Shown here: positions 62,773 through 64,000 of the stretch, in pieces
How the letters are laid out: each line of letters opens with the position of its first letter
How positions within the stretch are numbered: position 1 is the stretch's first letter
From: Desulfobacteraceae bacterium
GTDB lineage: Bacteria; Desulfobacterota; Desulfobacteria; Desulfobacterales; Desulfobacteraceae
Length of the DNA: 64,000 nt
Assembly: GCA_016743945.1 (NCBI GenBank)
Contig: JADGFI010000005.1
Location: 248,001 to 312,000, forward strand
Direction: 5' to 3'
Position numbers and translations under genes: made by a program
Notes under the pieces: model-generated
Seen by the model: only the letters and a program-made list of their open reading frames with translations
Databases searched by the model: none
Told to the model about the DNA's origin: nothing

Positions 62773-63831
62773 ATGAGACGGCACCGCAGGTCAGAAGGCT
62801 TCAACCTTGCATTTCTTGACATCATGTCCTGCGGCCTCGGGGCGGTGGTGCTGGTGTTTATGTTGGTAAAGCACGATGTTGTTACTTCAGTAAGTGAAAC
62901 CGATCTTTTGACAAAAGAGGTGCAGCAGCTTGAATTAACCCAGGCGGAACTTAGCCAAATTCTTTCGCAGCTGCAAACGATTTCACACTCCCGGGCAGTT
63001 AAAACAGCGCAGCTTCGATCCAGGCTTGCACAGCTTGAGCAGTCTCTCGCGCAAAAAAAAATGAGCCTTGCCCAAAAAAAAGTCCGGAAGGCTGCTTTGA
63101 AAAATGATATCGCCAAAAGACCCATTGCCCAGCGGGAAGATCTTGTGGACGCGGATACGGGGGGAGAAGAAAATTATCTCATGGGCCTTAAAATTCAAGG
63201 GCCTCGTATTGCTGTTCTTCTGGATGCCAGTGCGTCCATGACCGACGAGAAACTTATCGATATTATTAAAAGAAAAAACGGATCCGATGTCGGCAAGCGA
63301 CAGGGTCCCAAATGGCTTCGAACAAAAAAAATCGTGCGCTGGATTCTTGCACGTGTCCCTAAAACTAGTCAGTTATCGGTTATCGCTTACAATTCTTCTG
63401 TACGACCAATTGGCAGGTCCAATTGGATGAAACTCGACACCGTAGCCCTTGGGGCTGTCTATCAGGAGCTGGACGAGATTATCCCCCAGGGTGCGACTAA
63501 TTTGCAAAAAGGGCTCCAGGCTATTTCCGGGCAAGGGGTCACAGACCTTTATGTGATTACCGACGGGCTGCCCACTGCGGGTGAATCCCGCTACGCAAAT
63601 CTTAACCCCTTTGCCGGCTGCAGTTCTCTTTTGGGAAAATCCTCAACAATTTCAGGTGAATGCCGGGTAAAGCTGTTTCGACAGACCCTTAAGGATACTT
63701 TCCTAGGACCTGTGAAGGTCAATGTGATTTTATTGCCCATTGAAGGTGATCCCGATGCTGTAAATGAATATTGGGGGTGGACTGCTCGATCAGGGGGACT
63801 TTTGATAAGTCCTGCGGTGAACTGGCCATGA
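62773..63831 (+). CDS. ExbD-like anchored von Willebrand factor A protein
   Basis: A 352-residue protein. The N-terminal FNLAFLDIMSCGLGAVVLVF mimics the ExbD/TolR membrane helix with its Asp. A Gln/Leu-rich coiled coil (residues 40-115) and a vWA domain follow, with complete metal-site motifs: DASAS (near residue 152), GATNLQKGL (Thr) and ITDG (Asp). ATGA overlap with the next gene, which repeats the same N-terminus. A proton-channel stator fused to a metal-dependent adhesion domain is unusual and suggests force transmission to an envelope ligand. GTG/ATG alternatives not needed. Confidence 0.82.
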   Translation: MRRHRRSEGFNLAFLDIMSCGLGAVVLVFMLVKHDVVTSVSETDLLTKEVQQLELTQAELSQILSQLQTISHSRAVKTAQLRSRLAQLEQSLAQKKMSLAQKKVRKAALKNDIAKRPIAQREDLVDADTGGEENYLMGLKIQGPRIAVLLDASASMTDEKLIDIIKRKNGSDVGKRQGPKWLRTKKIVRWILARVPKTSQLSVIAYNSSVRPIGRSNWMKLDTVALGAVYQELDEIIPQGATNLQKGLQAISGQGVTDLYVITDGLPTAGESRYANLNPFAGCSSLLGKSSTISGECRVKLFRQTLKDTFLGPVKVNVILLPIEGDPDAVNEYWGWTARSGGLLISPAVNWP

Positions 63832-64000
63832 AAATCAAGAAAAAGGATCTTGATATATTCAACCTCTCGTTTCTGGATATCATTTCCTGCGGGTTTGGCG
63901 CGGTGGTGCTGCTGGTGTTAATCTCCAACACCGCTGAAAATGCCTCTCCATCAAGTGTGATGGAGGTGGAGAGACTTTTGAAACAGGTGACAACCCTGGA
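63828..64000 (+). CDS. Second ExbD-like anchored protein, cut by window end
   Basis: Only 57 codons are visible. They repeat the start of the preceding protein: FNLSFLDIISCGFGAVVLLV with the membrane Asp, then a Glu/Leu-rich segment likely to be a coiled coil. ATG at 63828 overlaps the vWA stop. It is probably a paralogue forming a heteromeric stator with the TolQ-like channel; whether it has a vWA domain cannot be seen. Confidence 0.75.
   Translation, partial: MKIKKKDLDIFNLSFLDIISCGFGAVVLLVLISNTAENASPSSVMEVERLLKQVTTL

Noticed and set aside
61994..64000. Zorya anti-phage system
   Set aside because: TolQ-like plus a stator is reminiscent of ZorAB, but the partner has vWA instead of an OmpA-type domain and no ZorC/ZorD/ZorE helicase or nuclease gene is visible in the window.
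1..64000. tRNA, rRNA, CRISPR, insertion sequence or prophage
   Set aside because: Looked for and not seen; no transposase, integrase, repeat-spacer pattern or tRNA-like cloverleaf was noticed by eye.

Overview
The window reads as chromosomal DNA of an anaerobic Gram-negative bacterium, most likely a Desulfobacterota (Desulfobacteraceae-like) member. Pointers are three TonB-dependent receptors, corrinoid uptake genes under cobalamin riboswitches, an anaerobic-type cobaltochelatase (CbiK), a 2-hydroxyacyl-CoA-dehydratase-type Fe-S protein with its ATP-driven activase, a TRAP transporter with a TatT lipoprotein, and an Fe-S type PurF. The assignment is inference from gene content. No rRNA, tRNA, CRISPR array, transposase or phage gene was seen.

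Layout. (1) 1-9873, + strand: a tight cluster of a DUF2162 membrane protein (cut by the window edge), a MotA/TolQ/ExbB channel, a DUF2149 protein, an exported and membrane-anchored CobN-like chelatase homologue, a DUF4019 protein, an unknown anchored protein, a membrane polyferredoxin, and a dehydratase/activase pair. The first four resemble the HmuS-type (CobN-like) haem-processing loci of Bacteroidetes. (2) 9909-12235: promoter, cobalamin riboswitch and a BtuB-like TonB receptor. (3) 12236-13104: a second cobalamin riboswitch, on the - strand, that keeps its promoter and intrinsic terminator but faces only the debris of a cbiK-like gene. (4) 27324 down to 13644, - strand: a third cobalamin riboswitch leads a roughly 13-kb operon with a repeat protein, an exported BtuF-CbiZ fusion, BtuF, BtuC, BtuD, a TonB receptor, DUF3450, TtpC-like ExbB, ExbB, ExbD, TonB, a TPR protein and CbiK. 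This looks like a self-contained system for corrinoid capture, periplasmic side-chain cleavage, import and cobalt insertion, with its own energiser.

(5) 34219 down to 27422: carA-carB-purF plus a radical SAM gene. (6) 34568-39256: a small methyltransferase, a coiled-coil protein and glnE. (7) 39344-47380: a structured leader, a TonB receptor and a Nik/Opp-type ABC importer (binding protein, two permeases, two ATPases) with a methyltransferase inserted in the operon. Every junction is a 1-14 base overlap and most are NTGA stop-start overlaps. (8) 51131 down to 47409: TRAP transporter. (9) 51492-55059: long NfeD, short NfeD, flotillin-like FloA and a small anchored protein. (10) 55842-64000, running off the window: an unfamiliar envelope locus of lipoproteins, an anchored helical-repeat protein, a PEGA-FGE-sulfatase-fold protein, a 48-residue membrane protein, a TolQ-like channel, and two ExbD-like-anchored proteins, the first carrying a von Willebrand A domain. 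I know no described system with this composition, so it is one of the two best candidates for something new. The other is the exported CobN plus dehydratase module at the left end.
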